64,000 bases of DNA from contig VXBA01003489.1 in the NCBI GenBank assembly GCA_013399895.1, forward strand, positions 1,643,381 through 1,707,380, read 5' to 3'. The notes below the pieces were generated by a model. That model saw only the letters and a program-made list of their open reading frames with translations. It searched no databases and was not told where the DNA came from. This DNA comes from Serilophus lunatus (Eukaryota > Chordata > Aves > Passeriformes > Eurylaimidae). The position numbers and the translations under genes are program-made. Below are positions 36,931 through 49,400 of this stretch, one piece after another; within the stretch, counting starts at the first letter, position 1, and each line of letters starts with the position of its first letter.

Positions 36931-39900
36931 AGGGTTTCCTGATCAGCCACCAACAGACGACTGTTCATTTGTGAGAAACACAAGTACAGTGATACAGAAA
37001 ACAGTATTAATTATTAAAATGATGTAATTTTCAGACACTGTCAGCGTGAGCTGGGTCAGTTCTTATCTGAAAAACAGTGCTGAATGAAGTCTTTAAAAAG
37101 ATACAATTTTTTCCTCAGACAAAACAATTTAAGCAGCAGGATCTGTTTCTGTTTGTCTTGGAACCTCTTTCTTTGGATATACTGTGACCAGTAAAAACTG
37201 GTTTTACATTGGTGCCCACTCTTGACCTAAGCTAAGCAAAGCTCTTGGGCGATACCTGAAATACTTTTCCTTTCCTCCAGTTATTAAAAACAAAAGGGAC
37301 AGAGATGGGGAGAGCAGCCCCCTGAGAACATGTGCCCCTGTTTGCTAAGGGGTCACTTTCTGGCTTTCAGCAAGAAATGCTATTACCTTCCTTAATCCAC
37401 CTGCAAATCGATGATGATTTTAACTTGCTTTCAGCAACAAGGCTCTTGTGCATGGACTGTGGGATCTGAGGAGCCAGCCACCTGTACATGATTGATCAGC
37501 ATCCTGCCTGGGCTGTGGCAGAACCACAATAATAGGACAAATTCTCCCTGTCATGCTTCAGCTTTTGCTGGTTGTTAACACAAAACAGGTGTAAAGCAAA
37601 GGGATAAAAAATGCCAGCCGACATGGCAGATATTGGAGGAGAGGAGTGTGAACAAAGGCTCACAGAAGAGATCCCTGGAGACTGGCCTTGGGCAGAAAAC
37701 ACTGGAACACCCTTCCCTGGTTGCAGCAGTCAGTCAGTCACAGGATAATTCCCTCTGATTCACGTTAAACTGTTAGTTTTAGTAGAGCTGTGTTTCATTA
37801 GTCCTTAATGGGTTACAAGAAAACTTCCCAGGATAAAGTCTGGTACCCACCAAACAGGTTCCAAAGCAGGATGTGTCCTTTTGAAACACTAGGTCTGTGC
37901 CTGCATTTTTAGGCTCCTGAGTAGCTTTGGAAAACTTCATCTGCAGAGAGACTGACCATAATCTGAGTTTTGGTTTAGGATCTGGACCACTGATCCAGCC
38001 TATATCATCTCCTCAGACCATAAGGTGGAAAAAGTTTTGTGTCTCCACCCAAGCTGGCAGTCCAAACTCAGCAGTTGTAGCTGAATATCTCACTAATGCA
38101 ACCAGGAAATGTTGCTGAGGTACCTTTTGCTGACAGCTCTAAAAATTTCCAATATTCTCTGAATTAGCAGAATCTGGGAATTAAAACCATCTCTCCCATA
38201 TATCCTGTTCCATTTAATCTTGGATTAAATTTCACCAAGGAGTCTTTCTTTCACTGAATATGGGAACAAATAGCTTGTGTGTTCTCTGAAACCTACTGAA
38301 GTCCACTGTATATTGATCCTGCCTTTAGCTTTCCTTTTCCATGACTGATCCATGATCTCTGCTGTTCTGAACACGAGAGCTTATCTGTAGCCACATCTCT
38401 CCCACTTTGGCTCTCAAGCCTTTGTATAAAATGTTTTCAAATACAGTCCACATGTTTTTTAATATACTGAACTTGAATTTCATTTTATAGAACCCAAGCA
38501 ACTTGTTTGGTAATTTTTTTTCCCTTAGATCTATACATCTGATTTAATTTTTTCTTACATACCAGCCACGTACTTACTGTACTTCAATTTTCTGATGTGG
38601 CCTCGCTTCACATTTTGACATTCTGCTGAAATTTCAACAGCAATTAGTCAAAACATGATGACGTTTTGGTTTTTTGTTTAATCCATACCAGAACATGGAC
38701 CAAAGCAGTTTCCTTCCAGTGAACACAGACTTTCTAATTACACTCACTAATCACAGGAGTGGTAAGAGCTTTTTCAGGGGAGGAGAGGCCTCGTGAGCTG
38801 CTGCTCCAGCCTAATGAACATGATTTGATGCTCCTTCATGCAAAGTGACAGCTTCCACATCGGCAGCTGGGCTCGAGGCAGGGCTCTGGAGAGAAGCCTT
38901 GGCTCTGCTTTACAGCCCTCAACCACTCTCCCCTCACTGCATTTAGACTCCTCTGCTTCCTCTAGAATCAGCTTTGATGATCTCCCAACACTTTCTGATT
39001 TAACCTTTTGCTACTTTTAAACAATATGCTGACTGTAAGCGATGGAATTAACTTGCCCAGAGCTGGCAGCACCGTTCCCAGGGGTTATGGCACAGGACTG
39101 GGAGACCAGAAAATGAGGCCAGTGCTACAGAGCTGAAGAAAAACCAGGATATTTAACCCTACCCTTAACTGATTTTGAGTTAACTCTGTATCCTGAGCCA
39201 TTCCAGCCCTCACAGAGCAGAGAAACAGTGCACCTCTCTTTGTTGGCTCCCCATGGCTGTCCAGTCTGGAATCCAAGTGATGTTGTACAACTGCTCTTGG
39301 TGGCCTAAGGGAATCCAGAGTTTTATCACTTGGCACTTTCACATCCAAAGCATGCCATATATTCAAAGTTTCCAACAGCCAAATTGATCTGTGTGGCTCC
39401 AGACACCACTGCATTAATGCACAGGTTTGTACCTGCATCTCTAGAGGGCTGCTGGAACATTTGCCCTTTAAAACATCCACTGCAGTGTTCTGGACAAAGG
39501 AATATATATGGACAAACAATTTGTACTACAGATTTATAGAAAAAAATAATTTGAATACAGAAAAAAAGATCTCAAAGTTTCCATAGAGAAAAACAAATAT
39601 TATGAAGCATATTGGATTCTCTCATAATATTATTAGAATTTTCACATATATTATCACTACAGCAGCAAGTAATTGGCATTTCTTAGCTCAACATGAAATT
39701 GTGCCAAATGTAATCAGTAAAAGTAAAACAATACACCGTGGCTGCTTTACTGGAGAAAACTGGAAAAGCTGGAAAAAACACTTCCAGAAAATGAATGATG
39801 TTTTTCTTGTCAAGCCAATAAGGTGATAGACCACTGAATACTAAATATTAGAAAGCACACAGTGCTGGCAGCCACAGAGATGGAGGGTTCTTTCTCCCTG

Positions 39901-42837
39901 ATGCAGGATGAGCACATGGCACGAGTGAACACCCCAAACAGACACAGTGACTATCCCAGCACCAGTTTGTCTCCTAGGAGCTTCTTGAAATTTTACCCTG
40001 GTTCCAAACTTGTCTGAATCATAAGAAAGTTCTGAGCTAAAACAGAATTGCACATCCAGAACTTTCCGCTGACAAGAACTGTATTTCCCAATATGTAGGG
40101 AATGAAGGACAGAGAAACAACATTTAAAGCAGCATAAACTGCCCTGCAGAGACACTCACAAAAGCCCAGCAGGTATCCCAGACCAATCTCCAACTCAACA
40201 CCTTTACCCTAAAAATCCTCTTTGTTTAAAAATCCCTGCAGCTGGAATCTGACTCCTAAACACAGGAAAGGCAGTTCCTGGAAGGCTGTTCATATTCCCC
40301 AGTTTGTGAACACTGCATCTGTACCAACACACACAAACACTCCAGACACAACTGCAGCCATCCACAGAAAACCTGGAGCAGGCCAGATTCCCAGGGACAA
40401 TGACACCAGCCCAGCCAAGCCCCTGCAGGGCCACTCATTGTGTTGCTCATGCTGTGGGAAGAGCAGCAGGAGCAGGGAGCCCGCGGTGCCAGCATTGTGT
40501 CCTGGGGGTGGCACAGCCAACACCCCAGCCAGCCAGATTCCCAGATGCTGCGTGCTATCAGGCACCAGCAGGGAGGATGCCTGGGCCAGAAATGCAATCC
40601 AAGGCATTGTGAACCATGACAACAGCAAGACAAGAGGGTGTGAGACAGTGAGCTGGCTCGTTTAGTTAACACTGATACAAATCCAGAGTAATCCCATAAA
40701 ATTACAGAACTTCTCTCCCCTCTCCACACACAAAGGGTAACTAACTTCCTTTAAAATCAGCAGGCTGAGATGACTTGCACCCCCCAGGTTGCTTCACGTT
40801 TGCCCAGCCCAAGATAGTCCAGAAAACATCCCTAGGAGAAAGAATCAAGGAATAGTTCGAGTGGGAAGTGTGTAAATGATGGATAATGAAGTGGGTTAAA
40901 GTTCCTGTCTTTCAAAAAGATTGAAAGCAGGAAAGGATGAGCTTGAAATTCTGGCTAAGTAACATCTGAAAATGAGGATGCATAGAGAAAGAGAGGGAGA
41001 GACATACACACACTCTTTAACCAGTTATGAAGTGAAAGATCTGCACAGCTCTGACTGAAACCAAGAATTCCTCTAAAGTGACTACAAGAGGTAAGGACAA
41101 CATTGTGCAGCAGTAAAACTGCTGAGGCCTTAGGACAGACTGGAAAGTCCTGCAAGAAGGACTGTCACCCATGAAATGCAATCCTTGATGCTCCTTGTAT
41201 CTAAGAAATCATGTTCTCCTGGCTCTGATTAGCTGGCAGGGAAGAGCTGAATTACCAAAAAAAACCCCCAAAAATCGAACAAAAACTCAAGCAAAACAAA
41301 TTCTTGTGATCAGAAAAATCATTGCATTTCAGTTGCAGGATTTTATTCACCATTTGCTGCTCAAACTATTCCAGCATCTCTGGATATCACTGACATAACT
41401 TTGTGTAACCATGAAAAAAAAATTAAGAATATAGCACACAAGGTAAGAGCTGCCTGCAACAGAAGGGCCAAGCTTTAAAGCACCGATTTTAAGTGCATGT
41501 GATACATTAATTACAAGCCATAAGCAAGACTTTTAACCATAATACTGACCAAGTGGCTGCCTTTATGTACTTAATGCAGCTACATACAGTCAGCAGCTGC
41601 TTAATAGTTAAATGCTTCACATTATTTCATAAATCCCAATTTTTATGCTTTTACACTATGCCTCACAAAACTGAATTACCCCCAAAGCAGCAGAACAAGG
41701 GAAATGGCCCTGAAAATGTAAAATAAAAGAAGAAAATCCATTACTTGAAAACCTGTTCCTTATTCACCTAAAATACTTTTAATTGACTTTTCATACTTGC
41801 CATAAAATCAGATCTCCTGCAATTTACACACAGCTTTAAATTAAAAAAACAAACATAGGCCATATTTGTGCTACTAGACAACATTTGGTGCAGATCATTG
41901 AGAACTTGGCCACCTCTAAGAAAATGAGAGGTCTGGGCATAGTCTGTGTTCACACCAGATTCATTCCAGACTTTAAGGTGAGCCTGGCAGGATGTTTCAC
42001 AGATGCAGCTGTGAATTTAGTGGCACTTTACCATATATGTCTATGTAGATAAAGCACATAACAGTAGATTTAAAGAATTTATTCATAAAATTCTGGGGGG
42101 GTGAGGTATAAAAATTTAATATTTTTTTCATTTATTTTGACTTTTGGGGGAGTGGAGATGTGGGAGGAAGGCTGAAGGTTTCTGGCTTGTTTTTCTTTTT
42201 CTAAAAAGAAAAAAACTTTTTATAAAAGAGAAATACTTGGGTAAAACTTCCTTTAAGGGGAAAAAAATCTTTTTCTTCAAAACACATGCCAATAGAGAAG
42301 TTTTGTTCAAGCTGTATAGTTTCATTTTTTATTCCACTCAACAGCTTTGGCTTTTGATGTATCCTGACTGCCTCAGTTATTTGCTAATGTAAGCATAGCA
42401 AATTATCTGCTATCATCTCACTGAGGCTGTAAGACTGCAGTTACTAATTTACTGCTCAACTCGTCTTTATTCTGAACATGCAAATCATTAATTGATTACA
42501 GGTTTTCTGTAGTCATCTGTGCAAATGACTGCTCTTGCCATTCACTGCTGCCTCTTTTCCCACCTGTCTGTCTGTCAGCTCTTCCCGGTGATGCCAAAAT
42601 CACATTCCAGCCCCGTGCTGTCTGTGGAGTGATGGAGCTCAGATGACAGCACGAGCAGAGGAGCCCACAGGGGCTCTGGAGTCACTCAGGTGTGTGATGG
42701 TGACATTTGGGATGAGTGATGTTCTCTGGGTTTGGGCACTTTTGGAAAACACTGTGAAAAAAGTGTAACATAACACGATACTGCTGTGCAGGACAAAGAG
42801 GGACTGTGAGCAAGGAGTCAGAAAAGAACAAATCTCA
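36931..42837. other. Non-coding unique DNA, no gene recognised
   Basis: No gene is recognised. A GC-richer patch at 40220-40730 leaves both strands open for 110-157 codons, a composition effect. The minus-strand frame at 39085-39519 (144 codons) has no recognisable motif. The AT-rich blocks 39590-39770 and 41440-41650 lack repeats and look compositionally like enhancers, without proof. A hairpin of TTTTTCTTTTTC and its complement occupies about 42189-42216. Confidence 0.6.
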
Positions 42838-43294
42838 GAACAGGAAGGACAAGGACTTATTGGAGTGAGTCCAGAGGAGGCACCAAGGTGATCAGAGGGA
42901 TGGAGCAGCTCTGCTGTGAGCAAAGGCTGAGAGAGTTGGGATTGTTCAGTTGGAGAAAAGACTTTGGGGTGACCTAATTGCAGCCTTCCAGTACCCAAGG
43001 GGTGCAGAAAAAATGGAGAGAGACAAGGACAAGGATGAATGGCTTCAAACTGAAAGACAGCAGGTTTAGATTAGATATTAGGAAAAAATTCATTACTGTG
43101 AGGGTGGGGAGGCCCTGGCACAGGCTGCCCAGAGACTTTGTGGTTGCCCCATCCCTGGAAGTGTCCAAGGTCACGAGATTGGATAAAGCTCTGAGAAACC
43201 TGGAAGGTGCAGAAGATGCCTCTCCATGGCAGAAGATTTAAATTAGATGATTTTTAAGGTCCTTTCTGACCCAAACCATTCCATGATTCTATGA
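42838..43294 (+). repeat. CR1 LINE 3' region, longest copy
   Basis: This is the most complete CR1 in the window. The order is ACAAGGACTTATTGGAGTGA, GTCCAGAGGAGGC, AAAGGCTGAGAGAGTTGGGA, TTCAGTTGGAGAAAAGAC, GATTAGATATTAGGAAAAAA, GCCCTGGCACAGGCTGCCCA, CCATCCCTGGAAGTGTCCAA, TTTTTAAGGTCCTTTCTGAC, and the terminal CCAAACCATTCCATGATTCTATGAT, which marks the element's 3' end at 43294. It keeps the end of ORF2 in decayed form and the 3' UTR, 5'-truncated as usual. Modest divergence suggests a comparatively recent avian insertion. Confidence 0.97.
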
Positions 43295-46200
43295 TCTGCT
43301 CCTATACTTGCAGGTACATAAGGTAAAATGATGGTTGGATGGATGGAGGTCCAGGATTATTAAACACAGTGCTGTTCACACACACTGGGCACAGAGCCAT
43401 GTCCTTTTTGACATCTGACTCTTGCTGACTTGAGGCTGTTTTGGCACCTCACACACACCATGCAGGGCCATGACTCACAAAGAACAGCTCACAAAGTATC
43501 AGCTTGCCATGTGAATCTGGAGTTCCTTATTCCCAGGCTCCCACACACACCAGGTATTCCCATGTCTGTGCACAGGTGGCAATGGTGCCATGTGGCTGCC
43601 CAGGCTGTCAGCTCTCTACAACAAGTATTTTCTGTTGTAATTTTCTGACCATTTGTGGCAAGTAAAGGAAAGGTCTGCATAAAAGTAACTGCTGAAATTT
43701 CTTAATAGAGTCATTTTAAAATGCCACTTAAAATAAATCTGTTTCTATACAAAACCTTGTTATTGCTGATAGAGCAAAAAATGAAGAAGAAAAAGAAAAC
43801 ATTGATAAAATACAGTGCGACTTTGAAGATTTGGAAGGAAATGAAGCAGTAGCAGGTGTCTCCTTTGGCAAGGTCAGTAATAACTTATGAGTCCAGATGG
43901 GGTTTTAAGAGTCAGATCTGCAGCAGCTTTACCCCTATTTCCACCAGGCTTTGAGAACAGGTTCCTTAATAGTTTCCTGCTATCTGCTAAAACAACAACT
44001 GCTTAGGTCATGGTAAAAATCCAGGATATCTGGCTGCATTTATTCTGCTTGAAGTTCTGCTTTTAATCTTGTGAGAAATCATGTGATGGTTTTATCTCCA
44101 ACTTTAAAAAGGCCTCCCTCCAGGTCACTGCCTTGGAGTGACTGCTACAGGAGGTGTGGCAGGAAAAGCCTGGCTCATTTCAGAGCTGTGCTGACAAGAC
44201 AGACCAACACATCCCAGCTATGGGGCCAGCCTAGTGCTAATACAGCATTTGCATTCTGTCCTGAAATCACAAATCAACCTCCCAAAAAGAATGGCCAGAA
44301 AACATAAAATTTGTTTGTTTTAAGATATTGGATTTGGGGGTTTATTCTGGTTTGTTTTCTTTTTTCACTACACATTTCCATTACACCTTCGACATTTTTC
44401 CTTCTTCCCTGAAGATTAGAAAAACAAAATTTTCCCTTGATGAGTCTCATGTATTAGATTCACTCCAGAAACAGAGACTTTAAGAAAACTTTAGCAAAGC
44501 CCAGACACTCAAAAGGCATTTGAATGACTAATTCCCCTTGGTTTCAATGTGTGTGAAAAGCCTAAATATTTTTGAGAGCTAGGGACCAAACATGAGACTC
44601 ATTAAAAAAAATGCACCCATTTGCAAAAATGTCTGTGAGTGGTTCCTCCTCCCAACTATTGGTGGTACTTGCTGCAGTTCTCATTTTTTTTCAGAGTGCT
44701 CTTTACCTCTGCCAGGCAGAGAAGAGGTTGTTCTTTATGCTGGTTTCCATCCCACCCCCCTGATTTTAATAAGGAAGGGAGACAGGGAGCAAGAGATGTT
44801 CACATCTGTGTAGAGGCACATCTGTAGCCAGCCCTCCTGTATTCAATCCCCTGATTTGTCTGTGGGGAAGAAGCAGGTCTTGATTGCACAGAGCTTTGAA
44901 GTTTAATGGTGATTGGAACATGTGCTGAAAGACAGTGTCACTACCATATTTATATGAAAAGTTGATTATCTATTGAAGGGAAGTCTGTTTATATGTTTAC
45001 TTCCACTTCTGTTAATACACAGGGAAAGGAGAGGGAAATTAGCATATGAAAATGCCAGATGTGACTAATAACTGTCAGAGTAACACAGGGCTGGGCTCAG
45101 ATCAAAGGGCTCTGCTAATTTGGAATAAGTCTGATACTGTCTATTCTGTCTTAGAGTTACTTTAGGCCCTCACGGCACAAAGATTTATTGAGAACCACAA
45201 AAACACATCTGAGTTTCTCATTTTACAGACTTTACATTCCTGTTACACAGTTGCAGGATAGCACCAAAAGAACAGCATAAATTCTCTCTGGTACCTTTCA
45301 GGCCATGTTCAAAGATGTGAAGCATTTGGCATAGAAGATTTATGTACCAAGGTGATACTCTAACAAATTATGTCCAGCCATCTGAAAGTCATCATTTCTG
45401 TGCACATGCATGCATTTCTAAAAGAAAATCTACAAGAGGATCAAAAACAAGATTAAACCACATCTGTTTGGTTTTAAACTACATTGTCTGCAGAGTTCAA
45501 AGTTGTTTCCTTTCCTCTAAAAAAACTTACCCAGCTGTTTTTTATCTTAAATTCCTGCCACTATCAAAGAAGTGTTTTCATTGGCCAACCAATGTTGTTT
45601 CTAGAAGTTGAGCTAGTTAGGAATGGAGCTAAGTAAGAAAATATGCTTTATTCATCAAAGGTCTGCCCTCCGTGACTTGGCATACTGAGCAAATTAATAG
45701 AGAGGTTTCATCAGGTTCTAATGGGAGCAGTGTATCTACTGTATGTCATCATGCCATAAATTAGGACCTCAATCTTTTTTCACAAATAATTGACTACAAC
45801 TGACACCGATAAGGAAAACACAGACAGAACGAATTGGAAGAGGAAGAAATCATACGATAAATAAATAGATACAGCACAAATTCAGTATGTGGGAAAGAGA
45901 AATGTTTTGAAAACTGTCACCAATCAGTAAACATTCTGCAGAAATGCAGGTGTTGGGCAGTAGTGTTGCAATAGCAGGACTTGTTCAGCTACCACTGACA
46001 AATGTACATGCACATGTACATGTGTATAGATACATGTACACACTCAGGAACACAGACCACAAACTCCTGATGTTGTTCACTGCTAAACAAAGAGAATAAT
46101 GGGTGGTACAAGGCTGCCTCCACCAGAGTGACAGTGTTTTGTGTTAGCATGTGAAAGAAATATGACCTTAAACTAAAAGGGTGTGGCTTGATGGCTGCAT

Positions 46201-46325
46201 GCCAAGCAGTGAATCTCACTGTTCTACATGCCCTCTGCCTTTTGGATGGTTTCAAGTAGTGTGTGAAGGTCTTTTTACACACCAGAGCCCCACTTTGACT
46301 CTGGTGGGGACTGGATGAAGCCTCT
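43295..46325. other. Unique DNA with one candidate coding exon
   Basis: The stretch contains the best candidate exon of the window, at 43773-43872 on the + strand. It lies between an ATAG acceptor and an AAG/GTCAGT donor and shows strong codon periodicity (described in the findings). The remainder is AT-rich unique sequence. A frame at 44592-44813 includes a T8CAG acceptor-like tract but lacks a donor or recognisable protein. Alternating ACATGTAC sequence lies at 46002-46038. Confidence 0.45.
46002..46038. repeat. ACATGTAC-rich alternating tract with 14-bp palindrome
   Basis: Several overlapping TGTACATG / ACATGTAC units occur. They include a perfect 14-bp palindrome, CACATGTACATGTG, at 46011-46024. 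Alternating purine-pyrimidine sequence like this is prone to Z-DNA or cruciform structure. No coding role is evident. Confidence 0.8.
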
Positions 46326-46445
46326 CATAGAATCACAGGATCATGGAATGGTTTGGGTTGGAAAGCACCTTAAAGATCATCTTGTTCCACACCCCCTGCC
46401 GTGGGCAGGCCCGATGAACACCTGAGCTAGGCTACATCCTGACTC
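46326..46445 (-). repeat. CR1 LINE 3'-end fragment
   Basis: CATAGAATCACAGGATCATG, GAATGGTTTGGGTTGGAAAG, CACCTTAAAGATCATCTTGT and TCCACACCCCCTGCCGTGGG are the reverse complement of the avian CR1 3' tail, so the element is in minus orientation. The match fades after GGGCAGGCCCGATGAACACC. It is 5'-truncated and close to consensus near its 3' end. Confidence 0.93.
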
Positions 46446-49400
46446 GTGGGGGCGAAGTTCCCTGCATCCTAAGGCCAGCCTGAATTCACAAACCAAGCAG
46501 AAAAACTCTTATCGTGGCCAGACTGTTCTCAGAGCTGCTCTCTCTACTCTTCCCAACACAACCAGTGTGGGGAGGGAACTGATTGATCTCCTTTTCAACC
46601 AGGAGCCCAGGGCAGGAGCAGCTGCCAAAGCTGGGGCTGTTCAGGTGAGCAGGAGGGGCTGCAGGTGGACACTTGAGCATCTCACTCTGGATTTTTGCAC
46701 CTAACCCCCCAGAAATTTTCTTTATTTGGTACATCTTTCCCTACTCTTTCTGAAGTCAGGAATACAACTTGCTTTTATTCTGCAGCAAACAGGAAAACTG
46801 AGCAGTTGGGCACCCTACAGCTGGTCCACTAATGTCACGATGTTTTCAATCTGTTCATTATTCAGTTGTCACAGATTCATCCATTTGATAGCTCTCAATC
46901 TGCAGATCATTGCCATCATGGCCTAACAGCTGGCATTTCATGCCATAACACTGTAACTATGTGCCCATAATGTACAGAACATATGGGGCTGGCTTTGCTC
47001 ACCAACTGCGTGCACATTGTGTGCTCCACAGTCAAATGTAATTTTACACATTTCCAATTTACATTTAACACTGTGTGGGATAAACCAATAAATCATTTGC
47101 CCTGGGAAGAGGAACAATACCAGCTAATTTATGTAACTAATCAGAAGCACATTATTTTTTGTTGTGTTTGTTTTCACTGGAATCTTGAACTTGAAAATAT
47201 TTTGGGTGGTCTTTGTTCTGAATTTGCTCCCCTCCTCTTTCCAAAATCTGGTGTTTCAGAGTAACCTCTATTTGTCTTATCTGTTCCACACAAATGGAAA
47301 AAAACAGTGATTCAATCTCTTGACATATGTTTAGAGACTGCTCAGAGAAGGCTGGCTCTGTGTACAGCTCCAGAGGAAAACCTATAACTGGATTCTCCAA
47401 AGGGGAGAAAGTTCAAGAATGGAAATAAATCAAGATGAACAAAAAAAAGAAAATACGCTGTCAATTTATTCAAACACCTTCTGGCACACAGCAAGAAAAA
47501 TAGCCCCAGTGCCCCCATCATTATTTAATGCAATTCTCTTTTTCCAGGTCACGGTAATACATGTTCCAACCACCATCAGAAAATTAAATACAAAGCTGGC
47601 CAGAAACAGGATTCATACAGCTCCAAGGGAATGTCTTCAATAATGCCCAAGTGCCTTAGAAATTTAAGTCAAATTTTCAAAGTCCCAAAGCAACATTTAG
47701 GCCCAATTTTGGCGCTTAAATCTCGTGTCTTTAAATATCTTTTTGCATCTGGCTTAGCCCAGCAAGTGCATTCGGCTGTAGCTACACAAACTTCTTGAAT
47801 TTTTTATAGGAGAAGCCTCCCTCTCCACAGCAGATCATCCCATGAGCAACGGGAACGAGGTCTAGGAAATGCAATGCAGCAAAACCCAGTAATTTCCAAA
47901 CTATGCTGCCATTGCCTGTGAGTGATGGTCCAGAGCCCTCTTGGGGAGGTGAGGTGAGGACAGAGAGTGAGCAGCAAATATGTGGCTCTACCCACTGCAC
48001 GTAGCAGCTCCCCTCAGTGCTATTTCAGGGTAGTTCTTCCCCTTCTCAGACCCATACACCCTTCATTATTTCTAAGATGAATTGATGCAGATTGGGGGTT
48101 TTGAGGTTTTGGGATTAGTAACAGCAGTAAGATCCATCCAAGAGATTTGAATTTCAAATCCGTGGAGGAGCTGGAGGGCAGCCCTTGGAGGGTGATTGGT
48201 CAGAACTGCCTGTGCTGCAAATATTGTGGTGTGTTCACTGTTAACTGCAACTTAGCAGACAAGTCTTGCTCAGCAAAGCAGATCACTGCAGCTCTCGAAA
48301 ATTCCATGTGAAAAGAACAAAGGTTTTGCTTAGGAAAAAAATAAAAGTATTGTGTAACTATGGAATAAGTATTTGTAAGGATTGTGTGTATCTGAATCCC
48401 ATAATCACGCTCAGAGACGTGAAACCTCCAAGGAGCTTTTCACAGCATGAAGATGTTTCACATCATTTCTCATAATGCCATGAGAAGGAGACACTCACAC
48501 AGTACCCCAGTGATGCTTTCTCACCAACCAGTTCCCTTGTGATAGGACTGAACCCCAACAGCCAAAAGCAATAGACCTCTGCAGCCTGCAGACAGACTGG
48601 CTTTCTGAGATCATTGTCCAGTGGGTAGAGATCAGAGTGTTCCCTTCTGCTTGGGCAATTCATGTCAGAGAAACCATCAGTCACCTTAGGATAAACATTT
48701 CATCCTCTCAGTCCCACAGTCCTCCTAACACACCCACAGAGTCATTAAGGGCCTATTTTCAAGCATCAGAATACCAGAAAATATGAAAAATCAAACCCCA
48801 ACAAGATTATAGTGTTGACATTACATTGGCTTTGCTAATATTGCTTCATCTTATACAAACTTTGAAGGCTGTAGTTATGGGAAGGCACTTCACCCTGCCT
48901 TTCCAGAGTGGGGAAAAATGGAGCTTCTTGAACTGCAGGGATGAACTAGTGATTGTCTTTTAAAAGCCACAGCCAGGAGCAGCTATTCAGCTTCATGCTC
49001 AGCTTAAAGCACCTCAGAGAGGAGGTGTGAGAGCTCTGCTGGGCTGACTGAGCTCAGCACTGCCTTCCTCCATGGCAATGGCAGGCCCTAATGACACAGT
49101 GATCCAGAGGGAAAACCAGACTCCAACAAAATCCTTTTGTTTAATCACTCCCAAACAAACGATGAATATTTCCAAAGAATAGAATGATATAAAAGCAAAC
49201 GTGAGAGGCAAAATCCTGCTGTTCTGAAGACAACTTTAGAGATGTTTTGTGTCCAAAGAGACCCTTTTAAATATTGTCAGACCTCCAGAATGTTCTTATT
49301 AGTCCTGCTACTGTAGGACCTGTGAGCTCTGGTCAAGTGCTTTGATCTACTGTACAAAGACATGAAGACACAACTCACCCCAAGGCAGTCTGCAATTAAA

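Noticed and set aside
36716..37027. 103-codon + strand frame
   Set aside because: Most of it is translated from the CR1 3' region and it then runs into unique DNA.
39085..39519. 144-codon minus-strand frame
   Set aside because: No motif, splice site arrangement or recognisable protein supports it; a frame of this length is within chance expectation for the window.
40222..40729. Overlapping open frames of 147 (+) and 157 (-) codons
   Set aside because: The patch is GC-rich, which removes stop codons in several frames at once. Neither translation is recognisable and both are rich in the residues expected from composition.
42189..42216. Hairpin of T-rich and A-rich arms
   Set aside because: The arms are simple pyrimidine and purine runs, so pairing is expected from composition and carries no further signal.
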